A stretch of DNA of 64,000 nt from positions 1 to 64,000 of the forward strand of contig JAQGNY010000048.1 in NCBI GenBank assembly GCA_028293825.1, written 5' to 3'. The notes under the pieces were generated by a model. The model was not told the DNA's origin and made no database searches. It was given only the letters and a program-made list of their open reading frames with translations. The stretch is from Verrucomicrobiaceae bacterium (lineage in GTDB: Bacteria; Pseudomonadota; Gammaproteobacteria; Pseudomonadales; CAMLJR01). The position numbers were made by a program, and so were the translations under genes. Positions 35,398 through 44,343 of the stretch are shown here, in pieces; position 1 is the stretch's first letter; every line of letters begins with the position of its first letter.

Positions 35398-36543
35398 CTA
35401 AGTCTTTTTCTGTTCTACGGCTGCAGTAAGTTCTCTAATTTGTCGTTCTGTAGAAAATTTAATAATCGTTTTTGCCCTCGCAGTTTCTGAGAGTGCGTTT
35501 CGTTGTGCCGAATTATCCAAAAGATCGCTCATTAACTCGGCAAGTTGTTTGTGATCGCCGGGTTCAAATAATAGCTGCGGTGAACTTGTTGCGACGGACT
35601 CCCGAAGGCCCGGTAAATTAGATGCAATAAGTGGTAATCCGCTAGCCTGCATCTCTAAAGAAGAGCAGGTTAGTGAGTCCCATCCTGTAGAGGCGATGAT
35701 GCCTGCATAGCATCCCCTATGAAGCTTATTAATATCATCTCTATAGCCGCCAAAGATGACGCGGTCTCTAACTGTTGGTGCAAGCTGTGCTAGAAGAGGC
35801 TGTTCTTCACCTGGACGATTTCCCAGTAGAAGAATATGCCAATCGTCGATTTTTCGGTGTTCGAACAAATGATTCGCTGCGTTCATTATCACCCTCGTAC
35901 CTTTACGGTGCTCCATATGCCCGGAATAAAAAAATATTTTTCTCTGCTTGGGTATGGCAAATTGTTCGTACACGTAAGGATGGTCGAGTGGGTCTGGCCG
36001 AAATTGATTGTGGTCAACACTAAGATAGACGACTCGAGTTTTTTTAATAGAGATACCTCTTCCTAGAACGGCAGTATCGGCCATGCCTAGCGACTCGAAA
36101 ATGTAAAGATCTGGCCCGTTAGGTCTCAGCAATACATTTATTTGTTTCAGCAAGCGTTTCGCCGGTCCAAACAGCGAGCTCATGGGGGCTCCCCAGTAAG
36201 AAACAAATTTCCGAATCCCACCCCGCCTAAAGTACTTATATGTGGGTAAATTGACTGGCTGGTCGAAACCAAAGAGGATATTTATTCTATTTTTTTTAAC
36301 GTAGTTTTCAATAAACTCTCCATGCTGTTTATCGTTGTTTGCCGAATCGATAACAACATATTGTTCGAAATTGCTCGGCAGCGTTGTTGGCTTGCCCTTC
36401 ATCATTGATGTGTAGGCAAAATGTACTCGGTCGCTATTGTTTTGGCATAGCTGTAGCGCCATTTTAAAAAAAATTGGCTCAAGCCGGCCTATGGCATAGC
36501 CAGTATTTGATTCACAGTGAAAAAGTACCAATATGCCATTCAT
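35398..36543 (-). CDS. Glycosyltransferase family 4
   Basis: This 381-residue GT-B protein begins GILVLFHCESNTGYAIGRLE. The second domain has IFFYSGHMEHRKGTRVI (phosphate-binding strand) and HILLLGNRPGEEQP. The donor site is DSLTCSSLEMQASGLPLIAS, with the usual second glutamate retained. It presumably extends the repeat unit. The gene lies 46 bp downstream of another GT4 gene on the same strand, so the two are probably co-transcribed. A+T-rich composition is shared with neighbours. Confidence 0.85.
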   Translation of the reverse strand: MNGILVLFHCESNTGYAIGRLEPIFFKMALQLCQNNSDRVHFAYTSMMKGKPTTLPSNFEQYVVIDSANNDKQHGEFIENYVKKNRINILFGFDQPVNLPTYKYFRRGGIRKFVSYWGAPMSSLFGPAKRLLKQINVLLRPNGPDLYIFESLGMADTAVLGRGISIKKTRVVYLSVDHNQFRPDPLDHPYVYEQFAIPKQRKIFFYSGHMEHRKGTRVIMNAANHLFEHRKIDDWHILLLGNRPGEEQPLLAQLAPTVRDRVIFGGYRDDINKLHRGCYAGIIASTGWDSLTCSSLEMQASGLPLIASNLPGLRESVATSSPQLLFEPGDHKQLAELMSDLLDNSAQRNALSETARAKTIIKFSTERQIRELTAAVEQKKT

Positions 36544-36589
36544 TGATTGTTTTTGATTCCAGAGTCTCGCTCTATAAAGGGCGATAGTT

Positions 36590-37729
36590 TTATTTGGCTA
36601 AGCCTCGATACAATTTGCATGCGGCCTCGGCATTCGAAGAGGCTAAATACCTGCTAGGCATAGATTGCTGGCCAATATTAGTAGCTGGAAATCTATTGAC
36701 GTGCAAAAGACCGACCACGGCACTCGCATATGCTTGTGGAAGATGATCAGTAACGAGTATCCCGAATGCATCATTGTGCAAGAGGTTAGTTAAGCCCCCG
36801 ACCGCATGGGCGACTACCGGTGTAGTTACCGCGATAGATTCCAGTACTGTCATCGGTAATCCTTCATGATCTGAACACATGACCAATACATCCAATCCTG
36901 CCAGGCAGGATGTACTGTCAGGGCGATGTCCGTGAAAGGTGACTTGGCCGGTGACATCTAGCGTAGCGGCTTGCTGGGTTAAGCGCTGACGCAAAGGACC
37001 ATCGCCAATCACATGGAAATGCCAGTTGATTTCTGGGGCCTGCTGCAGCAATAACGCGGCCATGTCCAAAAATAAATCGACGCGCTTTACCTGTTGTAAT
37101 CTCCCGACAATACCTACGTGGACGGTGTTGGAAGCATTCAATCGAAAGTCTACCGGCTTGATCGAAGCTCTTACTACTTCGACATCGATACCGTTTTCCA
37201 CTAGAACAACTTTTTGTGCTGGAAATATTGCAGTCAGCTTATTTTTTAAGTCTTGCGAAACGGCGATGATCCTATCTTGAAAGTATTTCCCGCACCAAAA
37301 ATCGAATAAGTAAAAAATGCGCCTGTGAAAATTGAGTAGTCCCTTTGGGGTATGCTCGGGCGCGCCATGACAGGTTCGTACACTTGGTATTCGGGCGGCA
37401 AGGAGGTTCGCGATGACGCCAAGCACATTTTCTTTTTGGCGATGTGTATGGATTACATTGGGTCGAAGATCGATCATGAGCTTGCGAAGGCGCCAAAGAA
37501 TCTGCAATCCGTTGAGCTTGGTTTCATCTATTACGGTAATGGCGATATTTTTATCGCGAAGTTTGCGCGCAAGTTCTCCGTCATTTAAGAGTGCGGCATG
37601 AGGTTCTATCGCATTGCCATCTCTAAGTTGTGATAACAGCGTGAAGAGCTGCACTTCCGCGCCGGCCCACAAATCTCCTGACGCAATATGCAGTACTTTC
37701 AGCTTCGGGGTTGCGCGCGACAAGTCCAT
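36590..37729 (-). CDS. Glycosyltransferase family 4
   Basis: This 379-residue GT-B protein has VLHIASGDLWAGAEVQLFTLL at the N-terminus (acceptor-side loop) and VIHTHRQKENVLGVI. The second domain holds HVGIVGRLQQVKRVDLFLDM, HVIGDGPLRQRL and the E-x7-E motif EGLPMTVLE followed by VTTPVVAHAVGG. It is a typical retaining glycosyltransferase of polysaccharide clusters, with donor unknown. It is the first gene of a minus-strand pair with the GT4 gene at 35398-36543 and is divergent from the GT2 gene across 107 bp. Confidence 0.87.
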   Translation of the reverse strand: MDLSRATPKLKVLHIASGDLWAGAEVQLFTLLSQLRDGNAIEPHAALLNDGELARKLRDKNIAITVIDETKLNGLQILWRLRKLMIDLRPNVIHTHRQKENVLGVIANLLAARIPSVRTCHGAPEHTPKGLLNFHRRIFYLFDFWCGKYFQDRIIAVSQDLKNKLTAIFPAQKVVLVENGIDVEVVRASIKPVDFRLNASNTVHVGIVGRLQQVKRVDLFLDMAALLLQQAPEINWHFHVIGDGPLRQRLTQQAATLDVTGQVTFHGHRPDSTSCLAGLDVLVMCSDHEGLPMTVLESIAVTTPVVAHAVGGLTNLLHNDAFGILVTDHLPQAYASAVVGLLHVNRFPATNIGQQSMPSRYLASSNAEAACKLYRGLAK

Positions 37730-37836
37730 GATCAGCCATTAGAATGTTGACTGGTAATGCTAGCCCAACCCCGCCAATAGTGAAATCGCGGCAGCATTTT
37801 TGATGAGATATTTATTTCGCGACTACCAAGGGACTT

Positions 37837-38967
37837 ATGACAAAATTTTTGTTTTGGCTATTTGCGATACTGTCGATTTATAGCTACTTCCTTTATCCCT
37901 TCGTTTTAATGCTGCTGTCGCGTAATCGTTCGGTAATTTCGCCGCATTTGACGGGTGAGGTGCCGAAGCTTTCCCTAATTGTCACGGCCTATAACGAAAA
38001 CGGCCGCATTCGCCAGAAAATCGAAAACAGTCTGGCCATCGATTTCCCTGGGGTCGAAATTATCGTGGCCTCGGACTGCTCCTCCGACGACACCGATGCC
38101 ATCGTGAACGAATATGCCGATCGCGGTGTACGTCTGGTGCGCGCTGGCGAGCGCCTGGGTAAAGAAAATGCGCAATGGTGTGCCATTCAGGCCGCGACTG
38201 GCGACATCTTAGTATTTTCCGATGTGGCGACCGAGATCCCTTCAGATGCGCTGCGCAACTTAGTCGATCATTTTGCCAACCCACAGGTCGGTGCGGTTTC
38301 CAGCGAGGATCGCTTTATCAGTCAGGATGGCGAAGTGGCGGGCGAGGGTGCTTATGTTAAATATGAAATGTGGTTGCGCCAGATGGAATCGCAAGCTGCA
38401 GGTTTGGTTGGTTTAAGCGGCTCATTTTTCGCTGCGCGCAAAGCGGTGTGTCAGGAGTGGGATATTCATTCGCCTAGCGATTTTAATACCGCATTAAATT
38501 GCGTGCGCTTGGGCTATCGCGCGATTACCGCTTCCGATGTACTGGGCTTTTACAAAGATTTAAAAGACCCGCAGAAAGAATATCAACGCAAGGTGCGCAC
38601 GGTGTTGCGGGGAATGACCGCTATAGCGCGGCATCGCGATGTGTTAAGTTTACCGCGTTATCATCAATTCGCATTTCAGGTGTGGAGCCATAAATTGATG
38701 CGCTGGCTGGTACCTTTATTTTTAGCGTTGTTGTTCGTGGTTAGTGTTGGATTGGCCGGAAGCAGTTCTTTCTATACGCTAATGTTACTCGGCCAGCTCG
38801 CATTTTATGGGGTCGCATTCGCAGCCCATCGTAATGAAGCAATTAAACAAAATCCCATCGCACGAATTATTTATTTTTTTGTGCAGGTGAATGTCGCAAT
38901 CGCTCATGCCGCCTACCGGTATTTTTCCGGGAAACGCATGACCACATGGCAGCCTTCCGCGCGATGA
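37837..38967 (+). CDS. Membrane-bound glycosyltransferase family 2
   Basis: This 376-residue protein has an N-terminal membrane segment (about 4-28) and two or three C-terminal segments (about 285-350) around a GT-A domain. Motifs are LIVTAYNENGRI, ASDCSSDDTD (nucleotide-binding aspartates), VSSEDRF (catalytic region) and YQRKVRTVLRG, in the position of the Q/RxxRW motif. The layout resembles IcaA/BcsA-type or membrane-anchored transferases. It probably acts at the inner-membrane surface on the exopolysaccharide precursor. G+C content returns here to the conserved-locus level. Its 3' end overlaps the next gene. Confidence 0.87.
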   Translation: MTKFLFWLFAILSIYSYFLYPFVLMLLSRNRSVISPHLTGEVPKLSLIVTAYNENGRIRQKIENSLAIDFPGVEIIVASDCSSDDTDAIVNEYADRGVRLVRAGERLGKENAQWCAIQAATGDILVFSDVATEIPSDALRNLVDHFANPQVGAVSSEDRFISQDGEVAGEGAYVKYEMWLRQMESQAAGLVGLSGSFFAARKAVCQEWDIHSPSDFNTALNCVRLGYRAITASDVLGFYKDLKDPQKEYQRKVRTVLRGMTAIARHRDVLSLPRYHQFAFQVWSHKLMRWLVPLFLALLFVVSVGLAGSSSFYTLMLLGQLAFYGVAFAAHRNEAIKQNPIARIIYFFVQVNVAIAHAAYRYFSGKRMTTWQPSAR

Positions 38968-40085
38968 AATGGAGCGATCTAAGACCAGCAGGTAATGCAA
39001 TCTCACTGCGTATCGACAACCGGCTTCCCACCTTTGCCGGTTACGTTCCGCTATGGGTTAATTCGGGAACGGCAGCGTTGGCACTGTCAATCGTTGCCGC
39101 GCGCGGATTGCATCCACATATCGCTCAGCCAGAAGTTATTTTGCCGGGCTACGGCTGTCCCGATTTAATTGCTGCAGCTGAGTTTGCCGGTGTGCGCATT
39201 GTGCTCGCCGATATTGGCGCCGATGATCCGGGTTTTAATCTTGATGCATTGAAAGCCGCGCTTTCTGCCAACACCATTGCTGTAGTCGCCGTTAATTTTT
39301 TAGGTATCAAAGAGCGGTTGAGTGAAATCCGCGAATTGATTGGCCCGGATATCGAATTAATTGAAGATGACGCGCAGTGGTTCCCTGAGCCGACTACTGA
39401 TCTCAGTGGCGATTTTATCTGTTTGAGTTTTGGGCGCGGTAAGCCGGTAAGTTTGTTGGGCGGCGGCGCGTTATTAATTAAGGACTCTTTGGTTGAGCGT
39501 GTGTTGCCGTGGCTTAACATCGCGCCCAACTCCAGCGGTGCTAGCGGTAGTTATATGTTGAAAGTGGCGGCATACAATACGTTGCTCAACCCTTTCGCCT
39601 ACGGTTTTATAAGTCGCAATCCATTTCTCAAGCTCGGTGAAACACGACTTAAATTATTGACCGAAATTTCCGCGTTGGATAAACAGCGCCAGCAGTTTTT
39701 AACGAGCAACGTGCGCATTCATTTTAATCGTGAGCGGGCTAGCGAAGAAAAATTACGCGAAATTATCGCCACCAGCGCCCGACTTACGGATGTCGTAGCC
39801 GCAGCCGGCGAGCGTAGTGCGCGCCTGCTGCGCTATCCTGTGTTATGCAAAAACCTTAAACAGCGAAATCGTGTATGGGAAGAATTCCGCCAAGCGGGCT
39901 TAGGCGTCACGGCGATGTACCAAAAAACATTGCCGGAGATTCCGGACGTAGCGCAGAGAGTTTATGCCGCCGATAATTTGAGTGGGGCAAAAGCGTTTTC
40001 GGAACGGTTGCTTACGCTGCCGACGCACAGCGGCGTAAAGGCGAAACATTTGAAACATATCGCCGATATTGTGAAAGCCATTTAA
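38946..40085 (+). CDS. DegT/DnrJ/EryC1-like PLP-dependent protein
   Basis: This protein has 379 residues. VNSGTAALALSIVAARG is the cofactor phosphate-binding turn, VILPGYGCPDLIAAAEFAG the following strand, IELIEDDAQ the PLP ring-binding aspartate region, and SFGRGKPVSLLGGG places the Schiff-base lysine. Family members are sugar aminotransferases making amino sugars, though the sequence is divergent. An amino sugar would fit the deacetylases and acyltransferases of the locus. The ATG at 38946 (GGGAAA site about 11 bases upstream) overlaps the GT2 gene by 22 bp. An ATG at 38964 forms an ATGA overlap with its stop and is a good alternative. Confidence 0.78.
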   Translation: MAAFRAMKWSDLRPAGNAISLRIDNRLPTFAGYVPLWVNSGTAALALSIVAARGLHPHIAQPEVILPGYGCPDLIAAAEFAGVRIVLADIGADDPGFNLDALKAALSANTIAVVAVNFLGIKERLSEIRELIGPDIELIEDDAQWFPEPTTDLSGDFICLSFGRGKPVSLLGGGALLIKDSLVERVLPWLNIAPNSSGASGSYMLKVAAYNTLLNPFAYGFISRNPFLKLGETRLKLLTEISALDKQRQQFLTSNVRIHFNRERASEEKLREIIATSARLTDVVAAAGERSARLLRYPVLCKNLKQRNRVWEEFRQAGLGVTAMYQKTLPEIPDVAQRVYAADNLSGAKAFSERLLTLPTHSGVKAKHLKHIADIVKAI

Positions 40086-40298
40086 CCGTAAGTTTTCAGT
40101 AATGATTTGTTAGTTAAATCGTAGTTGGTTTCAATTTAGAGCTTAATGAAGTTAAGCTAAATGTCAGGAAGCTGAAAATAGCTTTTCCGCACAGAGATTC
40201 ACATGCATTTGCGCTCTCGCTTATCCCTTTGAGGTTATCACTGAAATCTCTGCGTTATATTTAATTTATTATTGGTGTGTTTAATGCCAACGTCTCAT

Positions 40299-41549
40299 TC
40301 AAATAAAATCGGCTGGTGCGAATGGCTTTAGTTGATGTGTTATTTCCGCTATCCAATATCCACTAAAAATTAATTTAGAAAAATTTTTTCGGAGTAACTG
40401 GTTGGGGGTTCTGGCAATACGCGAAATAAATTGATGTGTTTTTACTAATGCGTTCTCAATGGAAAATTTTATATGAGGACGCTGTAAGCGCCCTGAAAGT
40501 AGCGGTGGTTGTGCGGTTCCAAGTATGGCTTTGTACTGTGAGTCGCCTGCTAAGAAATTGTAAATGGCCATACCGAGTGCCGCGTTGTACTCGATGGCCA
40601 AGAGATGAGATACATAACCGGGACGCAACATATTGCGATCCTCGGAAGCAAAGCCCGATTGCAACATCAACACGGTATTACGCCAAACAAAATTATATAT
40701 ATAGCCGATTGCCCTTTCCCCACAGCAAATTCGCAGCATTTGGATTTCGCCTCGGTTAAATGCATTGCGTATCAGAGCGAGATGAAATTTTACCCATTTT
40801 GGATGAGCGAATGAGCCGGTTCTGCCGACACGGTTCCAGCGCTCCGTGTGCAACTGTCCCATTCGCATAAAATAGTCACAGGCTTGATCCACATCAGCGG
40901 CGCAATCTATTTTAAGAGTGCCTTCGTTGGAGTATTCCTTAAAAGAGCGTCGGATTTGCCAGCGCCGACTTTTACTCAATTTATTTAAAATAGATTCGAC
41001 AGTCGTATTTGAATCGAGTGGTGTAACCCATATTCCGAGCGACCTATCGGTTATTTTTTTGAGCGCTAACCGTTGTTGATCGACCGAGTCATACGCTGCT
41101 TTCGGCACGTTCGTCAGGCGTAATTCGTTCCAATCGAAAAGACTGTTATTTAAGTCGAAGATGAAGTGGTTTAGCGCAGCTGTTTCATGTCCTCTCTGCG
41201 TTAATAATCCGTTGTATTCAATAAACATATTGAGATGGTGTTTACATGATTCATTTAATGTCACCATGGTCGACTTAAAAAAATGTCGCCGTTTTATGGT
41301 GTCATTACCAACCACGGCAAGCGCAATTAGCTCGCCTTTGAAGTAGCAACGATAGATAGATAGTGATGTGTGAGCTGATACAATTTGCAGCCAGGCGCCA
41401 ATCCAGCTCCAGCTTAAAAAAAATGAACAGTCTGACAAAGGCTCTAGTGCCCGCCACTCACGCTCCAGCGTTTCGATGCTGTCCAGAGCGCTGAAGCTGC
41501 CTTCATACCCTGACCCCTCTATGTAGCTAATGGACTCCGTCAATTGCAA
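40299..41549 (-). CDS. CelD/BcsL-like GNAT-fold acyltransferase
   Basis: This 416-residue protein shows SFFLSWSWIGAWLQIV near the N-terminus, LSKSRRWQIRRSFKEYS in the middle and a later LRICCGERAIGYIYNFVWRN. All are typical of the Acetyltransf_6 (PF13480) group found in cellulose and exopolysaccharide clusters and related in fold to FemAB. It may acylate a sugar; the acyl donor is unknown. A second GNAT/FemAB-type protein is encoded at 21251-22672. It is convergent with the DegT-like gene across 213 bp with no clear terminator, and A+T-rich relative to prsT. Confidence 0.78.
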   Translation of the reverse strand: MQLTESISYIEGSGYEGSFSALDSIETLEREWRALEPLSDCSFFLSWSWIGAWLQIVSAHTSLSIYRCYFKGELIALAVVGNDTIKRRHFFKSTMVTLNESCKHHLNMFIEYNGLLTQRGHETAALNHFIFDLNNSLFDWNELRLTNVPKAAYDSVDQQRLALKKITDRSLGIWVTPLDSNTTVESILNKLSKSRRWQIRRSFKEYSNEGTLKIDCAADVDQACDYFMRMGQLHTERWNRVGRTGSFAHPKWVKFHLALIRNAFNRGEIQMLRICCGERAIGYIYNFVWRNTVLMLQSGFASEDRNMLRPGYVSHLLAIEYNAALGMAIYNFLAGDSQYKAILGTAQPPLLSGRLQRPHIKFSIENALVKTHQFISRIARTPNQLLRKNFSKLIFSGYWIAEITHQLKPFAPADFI

Positions 41550-41635
41550 CTCCGATGGCCATCTGGTGCAGGTTTAGATTTTTCAGCACATTTAATGCGA
41601 GCTCGGGTATACCGCACTCTATTTATCGGAGCTTA

Positions 41636-44269
41636 CTAGCTGCGCTCAGCCTGTTGCACATGCTCTTTAATTTCTTTGGAGTCAGGCGCAAGTTGAAGTG
41701 CCGCTTTTAATAATTCGCGCGCTTTTTCCACCTGATTATTCTTCAGCAGAATCCAGCCGTAGGTATCGAGCACTGCAGCATTACGCGGTTGTAGCTGATA
41801 AGCCTTGGCGCCCAGATCAAGCGCGCGTTTGTCAGCCTTCTGCAAATACAGCAGGGCGAGATTATTCAATACTGCGGCATTGTTACCATCGCGGGCGACG
41901 CCGGTTTCGTAGGCGCGAATAGCTGCAGCGCTGTCGCCTTGTTGTTCCGCAATCATTCCCTGCAACAATAATGGTGTGGCGCTGGTCGGTATTTTGGTTT
42001 GCCACTCGGCCAAAAATTGTTGTGCCGCCGCGCGATCTGAAGCGCTCAATGCGCGTTGCAGTTTGACTGCGATGCTGTCGTTGGGCGTGCGTTGCCACAG
42101 TGTTCGATAACGCGCGACAGCATCGGGCCAACGCTGCTCGGCGGCGGCTATGTCGGCCTTCAGCTCCTCGACCATCGGCGTTTGCGCTTGTAATTGCTCC
42201 AGCTGCGCAACGACTTTTTCCGCCTCCTGCGGCGAGTTAGCGCGCAGCTCCACGCGCGCGAGTTGAGTCAGCAACGGCGCGCTGCGTGGATTAGCGCGTA
42301 GCGCTTGTACCAACTCCTTGCGCGCTGCGCCAAAATCGCGATTATTGCTGGCTTGTTCCGAACGTGTCATTGCCAACAATTGGCGCACGTAGTTTGCGTA
42401 ACGTTGATCTGCTGTATCAGGGATTGCTTTCAACAAGCGATCGGCGTCATCCAGGCGCGCATTGCGAATGTAATACTCGGCGATTACGGCATGCGTTACT
42501 GGCGAAGCTTGCGCGCTCGGTACCAATTGCTCGACGGTACTTAAAGTCGCTTCGCGTCCATTGGCAATTTCGCGTGCAGTGATCAAGCCTTTAATGGCCG
42601 CAACGTTATCGGCATCGGTTTGCAATATCGATTTGAATTGGGTTTCGGCGATTTCAGGATGCTTCTGCAATAAATTTAATTGCGCGAAATCGAATTGGGC
42701 ACTGATTAATTTTGGATCGAGCGCCAATGCTTTTTGCAGCGCATCGGACGCTACATCAAGCTGGCGTGAGAGTAGCGCGGTGTGACCAAGCACGGCTAAA
42801 TTGTCAGCTTTAGGCGGTTGTTGTGCGGCGAATTTGCGCGCCACTTCCAGTGCTTGAGCATTATTGCCCAGTCCAAGTTGCGTGCTAATTAAAAGTCGAT
42901 TCAGACTCGCATCCTGCGGATGTGTAACCAAGGCGCCTTGCAATAATTCGAGCGCATGCGTCGCTTGCCCGGTCGTTAAATAGTGGCGGACCAATGTCGT
43001 CGTTATCGCGACGTTATTGGGCTCTTCCGCTTGGGCCTGCGCCACTAAGCGCGCGCCTTCGTCGGTTTTGCCGGTGTCGAGTAACGCAATGCCGACCAGT
43101 GCTTTGAGCTGTGGGCTTTTCAAGCGCGCGCGCTGCTCGGGGCCGAAGGTTTCCAATAATTTTGCTGGCTGTGCGCTGCGTAAATCAGCTGCAGCCAATG
43201 CTAGCAAAGCACCTTCGGGAGCCACCTCGGGATCGACATGCGCGGTGAGATATTGCGCGGCGCCAGCCACATCATTGTTAGCGTATTTGATCATGCCGAG
43301 CAGAATACCGGCGGTGTCGTTTTTCGATTGCTGATAAACCTCGTTCAGCAAAGGCTCCGCTTCTGCAAGTTTGCCGTTTTGAAACAGCTCAAGACCTTTA
43401 TTGAATTTTTCCTGCGTGCGCATGCGCTCGGGGTCGGCGTCGGCGAGCGTTTTGGTATAAATCAATGATTCGCTAGACCGGCCGAGCTTGGTCAATACCG
43501 ACGACAGTGTTTCCAGCACGGCTATTTTGGTCGGAGTCAAAATATCAGTCTGTGGTAACTCAATCAGTGCTTTGCTGAGCAAATCTTCAGCGTGCGCAAA
43601 ATCGCTGTTTTGTTCGAATAAACGCGCCGCGAACAGCAATGTGGCGATGTCTTTCGGATCGCGTTGCAATACGTCCTGCGCCAAAGCGAGCGCTGCCGCG
43701 TTGTCGCCTTGTGCCGATAAATTGCGAGCCAACTCAAGCGTGGCGCGCGTGGCGATTTTTGGATCTTTTTGCAGCTCGACCAACTCAAGTTTTGCTGCAT
43801 CGAATTGGCCGCTGCCGGAAAGCGCGCGCGCGTGCAATAAACTCAGCTCCGGATGTTCGTTCAGCGGCAGTTGCGCTTTTTTGGCATCGAGATAATCGAG
43901 CGCGGTTTGATATTTCTTTTGCGCGACATAGGCGTCCACCAGCTCGGTCGCGATATCGCCGTTGGCATTTTGCGCAAGCGGCTCCAGCGTCTGCACTGCC
44001 AATCGGGGTTGACCAATGGCGTTAAATTCGCGTGCCAGCAGTTCGCTATTGCGCGGATCGTTTGGTGCTAACTTTAGTGCGTTGCGCGTTTCAATAATTG
44101 CGGCGCGATACTGGCCCTGCTGCAGATAGTTTTGGGCGCGTTCATAATATTGACCAGCCTGGGCTTGGTTTTTATCGGCAGATTTTCCGCGATCGCCACA
44201 ACCCGCCAGTGCGATGCCGAGACTTATCGCAATTGCGACAGCTATTTTTTTTGTGGCAGCCTCATACAT
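41636..44269 (-). CDS. prsT: PEP-CTERM system TPR-repeat lipoprotein PrsT
   Basis: I chose the ATG at 44269, which gives 877 residues and places the lipobox LAGC (Cys24) after a normal hydrophobic stretch. A 21-residue longer start at 44332 would bury the signal peptide. The rest is a chain of about 20 tetratricopeptide repeats (for example AQAGQYYERAQNYLQQGQYR, RNALKLAPNDP), as in the PrsT family (TIGR02917) of exosortase A loci. It is probably an outer-membrane-anchored scaffold for export or assembly. It is followed on the same strand by none of the locus genes and preceded by prsR and prsK, the usual companion genes. Confidence 0.9.
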   Translation of the reverse strand: MYEAATKKIAVAIAISLGIALAGCGDRGKSADKNQAQAGQYYERAQNYLQQGQYRAAIIETRNALKLAPNDPRNSELLAREFNAIGQPRLAVQTLEPLAQNANGDIATELVDAYVAQKKYQTALDYLDAKKAQLPLNEHPELSLLHARALSGSGQFDAAKLELVELQKDPKIATRATLELARNLSAQGDNAAALALAQDVLQRDPKDIATLLFAARLFEQNSDFAHAEDLLSKALIELPQTDILTPTKIAVLETLSSVLTKLGRSSESLIYTKTLADADPERMRTQEKFNKGLELFQNGKLAEAEPLLNEVYQQSKNDTAGILLGMIKYANNDVAGAAQYLTAHVDPEVAPEGALLALAAADLRSAQPAKLLETFGPEQRARLKSPQLKALVGIALLDTGKTDEGARLVAQAQAEEPNNVAITTTLVRHYLTTGQATHALELLQGALVTHPQDASLNRLLISTQLGLGNNAQALEVARKFAAQQPPKADNLAVLGHTALLSRQLDVASDALQKALALDPKLISAQFDFAQLNLLQKHPEIAETQFKSILQTDADNVAAIKGLITAREIANGREATLSTVEQLVPSAQASPVTHAVIAEYYIRNARLDDADRLLKAIPDTADQRYANYVRQLLAMTRSEQASNNRDFGAARKELVQALRANPRSAPLLTQLARVELRANSPQEAEKVVAQLEQLQAQTPMVEELKADIAAAEQRWPDAVARYRTLWQRTPNDSIAVKLQRALSASDRAAAQQFLAEWQTKIPTSATPLLLQGMIAEQQGDSAAAIRAYETGVARDGNNAAVLNNLALLYLQKADKRALDLGAKAYQLQPRNAAVLDTYGWILLKNNQVEKARELLKAALQLAPDSKEIKEHVQQAERS

Positions 44270-44343
44270 AGCCGGCAATGCTCCGTAAAATTTTGGGCGC
44301 CGCCGAATATGCGGCCCTCCGGGTTTGTTCAAAAGGCTATGCG

